Assembly (NCBI GenBank): GCA_945833885.1
Contig: CAMAFY010000004.1
Location: 38,091-102,090 of the forward strand
Length of the DNA: 64,000 nucleotides
Reading direction: 5' to 3'
From: an uncultured Bacteroidales bacterium
GTDB lineage: Bacteria; Bacteroidota; Bacteroidia; Bacteroidales; Bacteroidaceae
Numbering within the stretch: the stretch's first letter is position 1; every line of letters starts with the position of its first letter. Shown here piece by piece: positions 9,832 to 18,090 of the stretch. A program made the translations under genes and the position numbers. A model generated the notes under the pieces. That model was not told the origin of the DNA. It did not search any database and was given only the letters and a program-made list of their open reading frames with translations.

Positions 9832-10758
9832 ATGACCATCCAACAACTCAAATACGTTGTTGCCATCGACCGCTTTCGCAGTTTTGCGAAGGCGGCTGAT
9901 GCGTGTAAAATATCGCAACCCACACTCAGCGCCATGCTGGTAAAGATGGAAGAAGAACTGGACGTTCGGATATTTGAACGGACAAACCGGTCTGTAAGAC
10001 CCACGGAAGCGGGAGAAAAGATTGTACTTCAGGCCCAAAAGACGCTTATGGAAGCCGAACGGATATGGGAAATCGTGAAAGAAAGCAAAGGAAACGTAGG
10101 CGGATCCTTGGTATTGTCAGTGGGTCCGACCATAGCCCCTTACCTTCTTCCCAAGTTTATCAGACAATATCGCAAGGCTTTTCCAGAGGTAGATCTGACG
10201 ATTCGTGAAATGAAGGCGAACTTTATGTTGGATTCTCTTCTGCATGGCGACGTGGATTGTGGCATAGCCATATCGGACAATCACCGAACAGGCATACTCG
10301 AAATTCCGCTCTATACAGAGAAGTTCTACGTATATCTGGCTGAAAGTTGTTGGCGGAAACTTCCGGTTTTCAAACCCGAGAATCTTGAACATGAGAATAT
10401 GTGGATTATGAAAGAGGCACAATGCCTGCGTGACAGCGCTTTCAGTTTCTGCAAAGCACGTGGAAAAGGACACCATATCTACGAAGCCGGAAGCATAGAA
10501 ACTCTCATTCGAATCGTTGACGAGAACGGAGGTTACACCATTATTCCCGAAATGCATTTGCCGTTTCTTACGGAACAACAGCGTGAGAACGTCAGAAGAA
10601 TAGAAGGTGATTATCTCTCCCAGCGACGTGTTTCGTTGTATATTAAGGAGGATTATGTGCAAGAACAGATGCTGAACACCATTGTTTCAACCCTAAAATC
10701 CTTTATGCCGAAAGGCACACTCTACGATGGTATTGTAAAATACGGTATCAAACTTTAG
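9832..10758 (+). CDS. oxyR: OxyR-like hydrogen peroxide sensor, LysR family
   Basis: 308 residues. The N-terminal winged helix-turn-helix is complete (QQLKYVVAIDRFRSFAKAADACKISQPTLSAMLVKMEEEL). In the effector domain, C198 and C207 lie in EAQCLRDSAFSFCK, matching the C199/C208 redox pair of E. coli OxyR (HCLRDQAMGFC) in both context and spacing, so it should sense peroxide by disulfide formation. The 150-base gap after the reductase fusion holds no recognised TAnnTTTG element. It probably controls catalase or peroxiredoxin genes elsewhere, and perhaps this island. Confidence 0.92.
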   Translation: MTIQQLKYVVAIDRFRSFAKAADACKISQPTLSAMLVKMEEELDVRIFERTNRSVRPTEAGEKIVLQAQKTLMEAERIWEIVKESKGNVGGSLVLSVGPTIAPYLLPKFIRQYRKAFPEVDLTIREMKANFMLDSLLHGDVDCGIAISDNHRTGILEIPLYTEKFYVYLAESCWRKLPVFKPENLEHENMWIMKEAQCLRDSAFSFCKARGKGHHIYEAGSIETLIRIVDENGGYTIIPEMHLPFLTEQQRENVRRIEGDYLSQRRVSLYIKEDYVQEQMLNTIVSTLKSFMPKGTLYDGIVKYGIKL

Positions 10759-10818
10759 TCGTATTTCGAATCATCGTATATAGATTCTTCAATATTTAAT
10801 GACTCAAGATATAAATAA

Positions 10819-11217
10819 ATGCTTAAAATTGCCATACCTACCAGAGACGATCAAGTAGACAATCACTTTGGCCATTGCGACCATTACACCGTTTTTTCCC
10901 TCGATGACAATCGCAATATACAGTCGTTCGAGCGGCTGGAATCGCCAAAAGGATGTGGTTGCAAGTCGAATATCGCATCCATTATGCAAGAGATGGGCAT
11001 CACCATCATGCTTGCCGGTGACATGGGGCAGGGTGCTTTCAACAAACTTTCGCAACATGGCATCACTACCATCAGAGGATGCAAAGGGGATATTCGCAGT
11101 GTTTTGGAAGCGTATATTGCCGGCACACTGAAAGATTCTGCCGAATTGTGCGACCATCATGATTGTCAACATCACACACAACCACCGGTGTTTACCATCC
11201 CAACACCCAAGAAATGA
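10819..11217 (+). CDS. NifX/NifB-like dinitrogenase cofactor family protein
   Basis: 132 residues. MLKIAIPTRDDQVDNHFGHCDHYTVF is the start of the small alpha/beta domain shared by NifX, NafY, VnfX and the NifB C-terminus, which binds iron-sulfur or iron-molybdenum clusters. Extra cysteines and histidines (GCGCK at about 49-53, CDHHDCQHH near the C-terminus) suggest metal binding. There are no nitrogenase genes here, so it belongs to the stand-alone class of unknown role common in anaerobes. The stop overlaps the next start (ATGA). Confidence 0.85.
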   Translation: MLKIAIPTRDDQVDNHFGHCDHYTVFSLDDNRNIQSFERLESPKGCGCKSNIASIMQEMGITIMLAGDMGQGAFNKLSQHGITTIRGCKGDIRSVLEAYIAGTLKDSAELCDHHDCQHHTQPPVFTIPTPKK

Positions 11218-11438
11218 AAGAAAACAAGCGGATTATGCCAACACCATTGGACATCCTTCATTCAACAAAGGAGGAACGAAAGGCCTTCGTAGAACAGCAG
11301 TGGGAATGTATGAACCATTGTCCCTCATGTGGGAAGTGCCAGATTCTCAGGGGGAATGATCCGTTAGAACTTTACGACGACTACATAGAAGGCAAAAGAA
11401 CTTATAGGGATATTACACTTGAAATCCGGAAGAAATAA
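11214..11438 (+). CDS. Small Cys-rich protein, putative metal or Fe-S binder
   Basis: 74 residues from the ATG at 11214, which overlaps the previous stop in an ATGA; an upstream in-frame ATG at 11163 would add 17 residues inside the NifX-like gene and is less likely. A C-x3-C-x2-C-x2-C cluster (C32, C36, C39, C42; [11 protein letters not shown]) is followed by [23 protein letters not shown]. The spacing suits one Fe-S cluster or a zinc site. Translational coupling to the NifX-like gene suggests a shared job, perhaps cluster delivery. I know of no function. Confidence 0.75.
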   Translation: MKENKRIMPTPLDILHSTKEERKAFVEQQWECMNHCPSCGKCQILRGNDPLELYDDYIEGKRTYRDITLEIRKK

Positions 11439-11478
11439 AATCTTTTATATAACAAACCCTTTAACAATAACAATCATT

Positions 11479-11658
11479 ATGGAAACAAAAGACAAAGTTT
11501 TGGCTACCATGAAGGAAGCCGGTACTCCCCTTAATGCAGGAAAAATTGCAGAACTCAGCGGTCTTGATCGTAAGGAAGTGGACAAAGCCATGAAGCAACT
11601 TAAGGAAGAGGGGGCAATTGTGTCGCCCGTTCGTTGCAAGTGGGCCCCTGCTGAGTAA
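11479..11658 (+). CDS. Small winged-helix/HTH protein
   Basis: 59 residues from ATG 11479 ([15 protein letters not shown]). The ATG at 11419 would start inside the preceding gene and add a hydrophobic stretch foreign to the fold, so the later start is preferred. The pattern [44 protein letters not shown] is a complete helix-turn-helix with a recognition-helix-like segment and a short wing, ending in CKWAPAE. It could be a DNA-binding protein or a protein-interaction module. Its stop and the next start share one base (TAATG). Confidence 0.8.
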   Translation: METKDKVLATMKEAGTPLNAGKIAELSGLDRKEVDKAMKQLKEEGAIVSPVRCKWAPAE

Positions 11659-12098
11659 TGAAAATCGTTGTAAGCGCCTGTCTGTTGGGGGAGAACTGTA
11701 AATATAACGGCGGCAATAACCGTTGTGAAGCCGTATTGGACTTTGTGAAAAATCACGAGGTCATTGCAGTTTGTCCCGAACAGATGGGCGGACTTAGCAC
11801 ACCACGTCAACCGGCAGAACTGGTGAATGGTGTAGCAACCAGCGTAGATGGTATCTGCGTAGACAATGCTTTTCGCAAAGGTGCGCAGATGGCAGCAGAT
11901 TTAGCACTGAAAGAAGGAGCAGAAATGGCTATACTTCAACCAAGAAGTCCCAGTTGTGGATCCAAACAAATATATGATGGAACTTTCAGCAAGCGTTTGA
12001 TTTCTGGTCAGGGAGTATTTGCTCGGATGCTGTCAGAACTGAATATTAGAACCCTCGAACCCGAGGATCTTCCTTCTGAAGATTTGGAAAGAACATAA
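11658..12098 (+). CDS. DUF523 family protein (TudS-like desulfidase candidate)
   Basis: 146 residues. SACLLGENCKYNGGNNRC, VCPEQMGGLSTPR and QPRSPSCGS are the family's cysteine-containing motifs. One DUF523 member, TudS, is known to be a [4Fe-4S] enzyme that removes sulfur from thiouracil; the equivalent cysteines are present here. Starting on the last base of the HTH gene's stop, it is the last of four tightly packed genes. That its substrate is a thiolated pyrimidine or another small thio-compound is inference. Confidence 0.82.
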   Translation: MKIVVSACLLGENCKYNGGNNRCEAVLDFVKNHEVIAVCPEQMGGLSTPRQPAELVNGVATSVDGICVDNAFRKGAQMAADLALKEGAEMAILQPRSPSCGSKQIYDGTFSKRLISGQGVFARMLSELNIRTLEPEDLPSEDLERT

Positions 12099-12180
12099 TG
12101 TCATTCGACAAATTCCTCAGCGTTCTCTGCCTGAGGCACACCAACAACTATCCTCTATACCGATTTTTCACAAACAAATT

Positions 12181-12226
12181 ATCCTTTCTCCAGCCTACTT
12201 TTGGAATCGTAGATAGGAGAAAGGAT
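12181..12226 (+). terminator. Hairpin terminator after the redox island
   Basis: Perfect 11-bp stem (12181-12191 with 12216-12226, atcctttctcc / ggagaaaggat), 24-base loop, followed by TTTCTTA. It lies 82 bases after the DUF523 stop. Confidence 0.65.
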
Positions 12227-12506
12227 TTCTTATGCGCATTTTTTCGTATATAGAAATACGATTTTGCTTTCATATTTTTTTAGCGCAGATGTGAAAAATC
12301 ATAGTACTTTTTTACATCCATCGCCTTATTTGGGCTATCGAAGTATTGTGTGTTGAATCTGATATGCGATGTCGTTTCCAAGGTTTCATCGCGTCCTTTC
12401 TAAACTTATTTCCTGCACGGAAAAATATAAATTCCATTCAATGATTTATAAAAGGCAATACCAGAAAAACCTCAGATTTGTAGAAATATATTGCAAGTAT
12501 GTATAT
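12227..12506. other. Intergenic, nothing recognised
   Basis: About 280 bases between the island terminator and the small RNA. No frame of interest, no promoter match and no strong hairpin seen. Confidence 0.4.
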
Positions 12507-12600
12507 AAAAAACATAAGTGGCGCTGTCTCACGACAGGACCACTTTAACTCTTTCATTTAGGTATTAGTTCTTTAAGGTAAAAAGATTGTTTAGGATAAC
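12507..12600 (-). ncRNA. Stand-alone small RNA, about 95 nt
   Basis: The minus strand holds a complete transcription unit with no open frame: a good Bacteroidetes promoter, then about 55 bases of leader, then an interrupted hairpin (aagtgg/ccactt at 12516-12521 and 12540-12545; ctgtc/gacag at 12524-12528 and 12533-12537; GTGA tetraloop) followed by a six-T run (12512-12507). The GNRA-type loop and U-tract mark an intrinsic terminator. Architecture (promoter plus terminator, no frame, Bacteroidales) fits the published orphan motif Bacteroidales-1 RNA, but I cannot confirm the identity from memory of the consensus. Ends are approximate. Confidence 0.7.
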
Positions 12601-12604
12601 AATG

Positions 12605-12636
12605 CAAAGTTATACCTTTTTCCCCAATACCGCAAT
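12605..12636 (-). promoter_or_regulatory. Promoter of the small RNA
   Basis: On the minus strand ATTG (12636-12633), 20 bases, then TAACTTTG (12612-12605). The same ATTG-20-TAnnTTTG layout occurs before the cytidylyltransferase gene at 37456. The start point would be near 12600. Confidence 0.75.
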
Positions 12637-12704
12637 TTTTTTGCCAATAATTTGATAAAAAAATATCATTTTAGGGTGAAAGAGGGTTCAAACCTCCTCT
12701 TCCT

Positions 12705-13886
12705 TTACATATTTCCAAGTTTTTCAAGTTCTTTTTGACGGAACTCTTTTGCAAGACTTTGTTGCGAAAGGCGTAGGGAAAGCAAAGCATTTTCCAAATT
12801 CTGCAGACGTTTCTGTGCCTTTATGCTGCGTGTGATGGCATAGTCATGGCGTAACAAATCCGTTTCAGCCGCCATTTGCCTCAATAGTATCTCGCCTTCT
12901 GCCCAACGTGCTGCAGATGACCGGGCTTCAGAACTCTTGAATTGAGAGAGAGTCTTGTAGATGATTTTGTCGCATATAATAAAGTGTTGTTGCTCGGTTT
13001 CTGCGATTTGTTCAGTCTGAAGTGCGTCCTTCCATTGCAGAAGAACCTTGTTGACTTTTTGTTCTTTCCCCTTTTGCGTTGTGGCAATGCTGGAAATGTC
13101 GGCGTATGCACGTAGAACGGCATCGGGATCCTCCACTGAGGCGGGCGGGGAATATGGTGTTCCTTCAAGCAGATCATCGAGGATGAACCAATAGATGCAG
13201 ACCTTATCATCAGGTTGACGGCGATCTGTTACAAGAACTCCAATACCTGCATTCTCGTCAGTGGCCAACATATAGTCGTTTGCCGTAGAATTAAATGGGA
13301 ATCCTAAATTTTCGGGGCGAACGTATTGGCGTGTCTCCGCATTCAGACGGGTAACGTAGAGGTCAAGACCGCCAAGACCATCTTCAGATTCTGCAGAGAA
13401 ATACAACGTTACACCGTCTGCTGCCACAAAAGGAAAGTCAACGTAAGGGAAACTTCCAATGCCTTGAAGTGGAAGAGGCACAGCCCATGAGCCTCCATTG
13501 CGGAATGAGGCGTAAAGACTATATTCATTTGATTTGTCGGACTGCGTATAATATACCGCGGAAGACAAAGAATTGACAAACGCGCACTGACCAACGACAT
13601 GCTGTTCCTCGTCAGAAGAGAAGAGAATATCAGGATTTGTAAAGCGGCCTGCGTCATTGCTGAGACGAAGTTCCGACAAAAAGGCATCCTTATCGGTCAC
13701 AAGACTGTCGATAAATACGATGTTACGCGTATTTTCAAGCATCTCTTCGATACGTTGTGCAAGAACTTCATCCATTTCAGAAAGAGGATCAGACTCAGTA
13801 TCCTTTTCTTTTGGCTGGTGATGCTGGCCAAAAGTATAGAGAGCAGGCAAAGCCACAAGGGCTAAACAGCAAAGAATACGTTTCAT
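12705..13886 (-). CDS. Exported WD40-like (PD40) beta-propeller protein
   Basis: 393 residues. Signal peptide MKRILCCLALVALPALYTFGQ. The middle part (about 80-250) has TolB/PD40-type blades, for example GVTLYFSAESEDGLGGLDLYV and LATDENAGIGVLVTD. The last 150 residues are helical and charged, probably coiled coil (about 330-390, KAQKRLQNLENALLSLRLSQQ). It probably sits in the periplasm or at the outer membrane and binds protein or peptidoglycan; no enzyme motif is seen. Some proteins of this kind serve the type IX secretion or gliding apparatus, but nothing here shows that. Confidence 0.7.
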   Translation of the reverse strand: MKRILCCLALVALPALYTFGQHHQPKEKDTESDPLSEMDEVLAQRIEEMLENTRNIVFIDSLVTDKDAFLSELRLSNDAGRFTNPDILFSSDEEQHVVGQCAFVNSLSSAVYYTQSDKSNEYSLYASFRNGGSWAVPLPLQGIGSFPYVDFPFVAADGVTLYFSAESEDGLGGLDLYVTRLNAETRQYVRPENLGFPFNSTANDYMLATDENAGIGVLVTDRRQPDDKVCIYWFILDDLLEGTPYSPPASVEDPDAVLRAYADISSIATTQKGKEQKVNKVLLQWKDALQTEQIAETEQQHFIICDKIIYKTLSQFKSSEARSSAARWAEGEILLRQMAAETDLLRHDYAITRSIKAQKRLQNLENALLSLRLSQQSLAKEFRQKELEKLGNM

Positions 13887-13954
13887 ATACTTTGATTCTT
13901 TAATTCTGATGTTTGGTATTTTGAACAGTGGAATGCGGATTCGAACAAAAATAT

Positions 13955-14599
13955 CTAAAAGAAAGGGGATGCTTTTTCCGCTGCTATTGTAGAGGAAGCG
14001 CCATGTCCCGGATAGACTATGGTGGAGGAAGGAAGTGTCAGCACCTTTTCTTTCAGGCTTTTTGTCAACGCTTCATAACTGCCTCCTGGAAAATCTGTGC
14101 GACCGATGCCGCCTTTGAACAGACTGTCGCCCGTGAAAATGATGGGGGATGCTCCGGAAATATAGTAACAACAACCGCCAGGTGTATGCCCCGGTGTCGC
14201 TATTGCTTTGACTTTAATGCCCTCGCCAAATAGGATTTCTTCGTTGTCGTGGAGGATTTTGCCTGGATTCGGAACAGAAAACTGAAGATGGGTTCCAAAC
14301 ATTTCCAGGAGTTGCATGCAGCCTTTGTTGTAAAGGGGGAGGTCCGGCTCGAGTATTGAGGGCGACAATCCATAAGTGTCGTATACCCATTGAGCACCGA
14401 AGATGTGGTCGAAATGCCCGTGTGTAAGTAGAAAATGCGCAGGTTCTAACGAATGCTCCTGTACATATTGATGAATTGTTCTGCGCTCGTCCTTTGTTAG
14501 CGCGCCACAATCAATGATGACCGCCTCTTTTGACTCATCGTAAAGCAAGTAAGTGTTTTCGTCGAGCGGGTTGTTCGGGAAGACTTTTACTGTAATCAT
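13955..14599 (-). CDS. MBL-fold hydrolase, glyoxalase II-like
   Basis: 214 residues. The metallo-beta-lactamase metal site is complete: THGHFDH (H60, H62, D64, H65), TPGHTPGG, FTGDSLF and YPGHG. These bind two metal ions and hydrolyse a thioester or similar bond. Without glutathione genes nearby, the substrate is probably another thiol ester; members of this subgroup are often annotated hydroxyacylglutathione hydrolase without proof. Its start overlaps the rsmG stop by 4 bases. Confidence 0.88.
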   Translation of the reverse strand: MITVKVFPNNPLDENTYLLYDESKEAVIIDCGALTKDERRTIHQYVQEHSLEPAHFLLTHGHFDHIFGAQWVYDTYGLSPSILEPDLPLYNKGCMQLLEMFGTHLQFSVPNPGKILHDNEEILFGEGIKVKAIATPGHTPGGCCYYISGASPIIFTGDSLFKGGIGRTDFPGGSYEALTKSLKEKVLTLPSSTIVYPGHGASSTIAAEKASPFF

Positions 14600-15225
14600 G
14601 ATACACTAACGTAGGCAACTTTCTTGGTTTCAAAGAAAGGATGTGAGAAATACTGGCTTAAATCCCAAACTTCGGAACAATGCTTGAACTGCTGCATCTC
14701 TGCGGAAATGTCACCACCTTTCAAGGCAATGACACCATTTGGTAGGGAATTGCGTTGCTCGCGATGGACGTTTTTGCGTACAAGTTTCAAAAGTTCGGGC
14801 ATCGTCATTACGGCACGGCTTACGACGAAGTCAAAACGTTTCTTTTCCTCTATCACATTCATGTGGCGACATTCGCAGTTTTCCAAGCCGATGGCCTCTG
14901 CAACAGCGGTGGCAACCTTTATTTTTTTACCGATGGAATCCACAAGTTTGAAACGGACTTCGGGGAAAAGGATGGCAAGAGGTATGCCAGGAAAACCACC
15001 GCCTGTGCCTATATCAAGTATCTCAGTTCCGGGACGGAAACGAATGATACGGGCAATACCGAGGCTGTGTAACACATGATGAGGGTATAAATTGTCGATG
15101 TCCTTGCGACTGATGACGTTGATTTTTGCATTCCATTCCCGGTAAAGGGCATCAAGAGCCTCGAACTGTTCAACCTGATGAGGGGTGAGATCCTTGAAAT
15201 ACTCTTGGATAATGTCTGAATTCAT
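14596..15225 (-). CDS. rsmG: 16S rRNA (guanine527-N7)-methyltransferase RsmG
   Basis: 209 residues, the family's usual length. The SAM-binding loop is ILDIGTGGGFPGIPLAI (about 70-86), followed by the family motif LVDSIGKKIKVA. It methylates G527 of 16S rRNA in the 530 loop. It lies 27 bases after the DEAD-box helicase gene and overlaps the MBL hydrolase gene, so the three are probably one transcript devoted in part to RNA. Confidence 0.95.
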   Translation of the reverse strand: MNSDIIQEYFKDLTPHQVEQFEALDALYREWNAKINVISRKDIDNLYPHHVLHSLGIARIIRFRPGTEILDIGTGGGFPGIPLAILFPEVRFKLVDSIGKKIKVATAVAEAIGLENCECRHMNVIEEKKRFDFVVSRAVMTMPELLKLVRKNVHREQRNSLPNGVIALKGGDISAEMQQFKHCSEVWDLSQYFSHPFFETKKVAYVSVS

Positions 15226-15252
15226 ACGATGATAGAAGTGAAAATATATTTG

Positions 15253-16611
15253 TTATTCTCCCTTTTTTTGTTCATTTGAAGACCGTCTTCTACGTTGACG
15301 ATGTGTCTTTTTACCCGTCTTTTCTTTTGAAGCATCAACACTATTCCCTTTTCCTTTTGTTGAATTCATCTTAGACTTCCCATGTCTCTGATGATGCTTG
15401 CGATGTTGTGGTTTCTTTTCTTCGACAGCCTCTTGGCAACCTTCAGGAAGAGCGTTGCGGGGGATTGGTGAACCGAGTAGATTTTCTATCTTTCGAAGGG
15501 GGAAAAAGTCCTTTTCTCCGACAAAAGTTATTGCACGTCCCTCGCGCCCAGCGCGGGCTGTTCGTCCAATGCGATGGACATAGTCCTCAGGATCACGGGG
15601 GCAATCGTAATTGATGACCATCTGTATGTCGTCGATGTCAATACCACGACTCACAATGTCCGTAGCAATCAGCATGTCAATTTTGCGTTGCTTAAAGCCA
15701 AGCATCACTTCGTCACGTTCCTTTTGGCTCAAATCGGAATGCATTTGAGCGCAGTTAAAGCCGCGATGTTTGAGGATTGCCGTAAGTTCTTTGACACGTT
15801 GCTTGCTCGAAGAGAATAGTATTACACGCTCCGGACGGGTGTCTGCAAAGATATGGTTGACAACCGTGGTCTTGTCTGCGTCACGGCAAACATAAACACT
15901 TTGGTCGATTTTCTCGGCAGGCTTGGAAACCGCTATGCGAACTTCCGCAGGATTGGTCATAAACTCTTTTGCCATGGCATCGATTTCCTCGGGCATCGTG
16001 GCGGAAAAGAGTATCACTTGTCGCTTTTCCGGTAGTTGTTTTAGCAGAAACTTGATGTCTTCGATGAAACCCATGTCAAGCATTCTGTCTGCTTCATCCA
16101 ATATCAGGTGGGTGGTTCGGCTGAGGTCAAGATTTCCAAGTTGGAGATGTGTTATCAATCTTCCCGGAGTAGCGATGACAATGTCGGCACCCTGTTGGAA
16201 AGAACGTCGTTCCTGTTCAAAGCGAACACCATCATTACCACCATAAACAGCAACGCCATTGATATTGGTATAATAGGAAAAACCTTGTAGGGCTTGGTCT
16301 ATTTGCTGCGCCAGTTCGCGTGTCGGAGACATGATGAGGCAATTTACAGCATCTGCATCATGGTGCTCCTTTGCCAAAAGGGTAAGCATAGGAAGAAGAT
16401 AAGCGGCAGTCTTTCCTGTACCGGTCTGCGCTATTCCTATCAAGTCGCGGCCTTCGAGAATGTAAGGAATGCACTTTCCCTGTATGGGTGTGCATTTTTC
16501 GAAACGCATGTCCCAAAGAGCGTCAAGTACATCATCGCTCAATGGAAGGTCTTCAAAGAATATATCCTCGTTTTCTACTGTATTTTCAGCAGTGGAAATT
16601 GTGTCTGTCAT
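15253..16611 (-). CDS. DEAD-box RNA helicase, RhlE-like
   Basis: 452 residues. All core motifs are seen: Q motif (CTPIQ), AQTGTGKT, PTRELAQQ, DEAD, SAT, RGIDI and HRIGRTAR. The C-terminal 70 residues are very basic and low in complexity (KKPQHRKHHQRHGKSK ... HRQRRRRSSNEQKKGE), an RNA-binding tail as in RhlE-type helicases. It probably unwinds rRNA during ribosome assembly or mRNA during decay. Next to rsmG, 27 bases away. Confidence 0.94.
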   Translation of the reverse strand: MTDTISTAENTVENEDIFFEDLPLSDDVLDALWDMRFEKCTPIQGKCIPYILEGRDLIGIAQTGTGKTAAYLLPMLTLLAKEHHDADAVNCLIMSPTRELAQQIDQALQGFSYYTNINGVAVYGGNDGVRFEQERRSFQQGADIVIATPGRLITHLQLGNLDLSRTTHLILDEADRMLDMGFIEDIKFLLKQLPEKRQVILFSATMPEEIDAMAKEFMTNPAEVRIAVSKPAEKIDQSVYVCRDADKTTVVNHIFADTRPERVILFSSSKQRVKELTAILKHRGFNCAQMHSDLSQKERDEVMLGFKQRKIDMLIATDIVSRGIDIDDIQMVINYDCPRDPEDYVHRIGRTARAGREGRAITFVGEKDFFPLRKIENLLGSPIPRNALPEGCQEAVEEKKPQHRKHHQRHGKSKMNSTKGKGNSVDASKEKTGKKTHRQRRRRSSNEQKKGE

Positions 16612-16773
16612 GTTGATAACTCTAAAAAATAATTGCCATTGTTGGTATAGGAAAGGGTAATGTGCGGGAATTTTGGGCTTTATCGCTGACCATTGTAAAT
16701 GGTTATTAAGATTTTCTTTGTGGCAAGTTCCATTATATCGCTTTTAGGATACAGCGTTTTACCATGCAACACC

Positions 16774-17991
16774 TTACTGTGGAGTACGTTTATAGCACCA
16801 TATTGCGATAAAGAAGAAAACGATATTTGGCATCCAAACCGCTAACATTGCCGGCCAACCGGCGTTGATTGCAAACGAACTGGAGACCGTCTGGAACATT
16901 ATATACGTAAATGTCAGTGCCAAACCTATGCCGATGGCAGTACCTTTTCCGCCTTTTCGTTTTTCCGATGAGAAGGAAACACCGATAAGTGTAAGGATGA
17001 AGGCTGCAAAAGGCGAGGCAAATCGTTTGTGAAACTCTACTTCAAACTGTGCAAGCCCTGAACTTCCACGCAGGCGTTGGCGGTCAATGAAGTAATTCAG
17101 TTCGGAGATTGTCATCGTTTCTTGCTGACCATAGGAATAGAAGAAGTCTTTCGGTTCCATAATAATGGTGGTGTCCATCTTCTGGCCTGAGGAGATAAAG
17201 TCGCGGGCTCCCCGCGTTTTGCGCATCTTATAGTTGTATAACGTCCATGAATACTTGTGGTCTGCGAGCGTATCGTATTGGATTGTTTCTGCGGTAAGAT
17301 GTTCTATCACCTTCTTTTCTGCCAAACGGTTTAGCAGAAATCCCGACCCGGTTTTGGTTCGGTTATCAAAGAATGAGATGTATGCCACGACACCTGTATC
17401 CACTTGCATCTGAACATTTTCCGCGACATCTACCATCTGACGTTTTTTTACATGCTTGTTTTCGAATGCCAAACGTTCGACGTTCCCATGTGGAATTACC
17501 CAACCACCGAGCACGAAACTTAAAACTGCGACGATTAAAGCCCCCCAGAAATAGGGTACAAGAAGCCGTCTAAAACTCATTCCTGTGCTCTTCATTGCAA
17601 TGATTTCCGAGTTGGATGCAAGGTTAGTTGTGAAGAAAATCACAGCAATGAATATGAACAATGGGGAAAACATGTTGGAAAAATAGGGGATGAAGTTCGC
17701 GTAATAATCAAACACGATTTCCTGCCATGTCGCCCCGGTTCCCGTAAGTTTGTCTATCTTTTCATTGAAGTCAAATATTATGGCAACAGTGATAATGAGA
17801 ACTATCATGAAAAAATAGGTGGTAAGGAAGCGTGAAAGGATATAGGAATCGATGCGCTTAAAACCACACCATCTAATAAAACGGCACCATCCACGCCACA
17901 ATAGGCGTATGACCCACCAAAGCAAAAGCAATGGTGAGAACGGAAGTAGGAAAAGGTATTTTAGAAAACTACGAACAGAGATTTTGGGCAT
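16774..17991 (-). CDS. LptF/LptG-family permease (YjgP/YjgQ)
   Basis: 405 residues. The permease body starts at about residue 44 (KRIDSYILSRFLTTYFFMIVLIITVAIIF) and has six expected membrane segments split three and three around a periplasmic beta domain (about 155-300). LptF/LptG draw lipopolysaccharide from the inner membrane together with LptB. The 43-residue N-terminal extension contains an additional hydrophobic segment (YLFLLPFSPLLLLWWVIRLLW). Whether translation starts there or nearer KRID is open. It follows tgt by 99 bases in the same direction. Confidence 0.9.
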   Translation of the reverse strand: MPKISVRSFLKYLFLLPFSPLLLLWWVIRLLWRGWCRFIRWCGFKRIDSYILSRFLTTYFFMIVLIITVAIIFDFNEKIDKLTGTGATWQEIVFDYYANFIPYFSNMFSPLFIFIAVIFFTTNLASNSEIIAMKSTGMSFRRLLVPYFWGALIVAVLSFVLGGWVIPHGNVERLAFENKHVKKRQMVDVAENVQMQVDTGVVAYISFFDNRTKTGSGFLLNRLAEKKVIEHLTAETIQYDTLADHKYSWTLYNYKMRKTRGARDFISSGQKMDTTIIMEPKDFFYSYGQQETMTISELNYFIDRQRLRGSSGLAQFEVEFHKRFASPFAAFILTLIGVSFSSEKRKGGKGTAIGIGLALTFTYIMFQTVSSSFAINAGWPAMLAVWMPNIVFFFIAIWCYKRTPQ

Positions 17992-18090
17992 GCTGTAGAA
18001 TAGTGTGGTGTGCGTTTATTTGAACCACCGTTGTTGTTTGATAGAATGATTGCTTGCCGAAGCCATGATACTCGGCTTTTCCGCAGTGTG

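Noticed and set aside
12290..12330. Possible decayed repeat unit that would fill the 20-kb gap between arrays A and B
   Set aside because: One loose match (AAATCATAGTACTTT) without the CSG centre and with no neighbour 22 bases away.
12678..12700. tRNA-like T arm (gagggttcaaacctc)
   Set aside because: No acceptor, D arm or anticodon arm can be folded around it. It is better explained as a weak stem after the beta-propeller gene.
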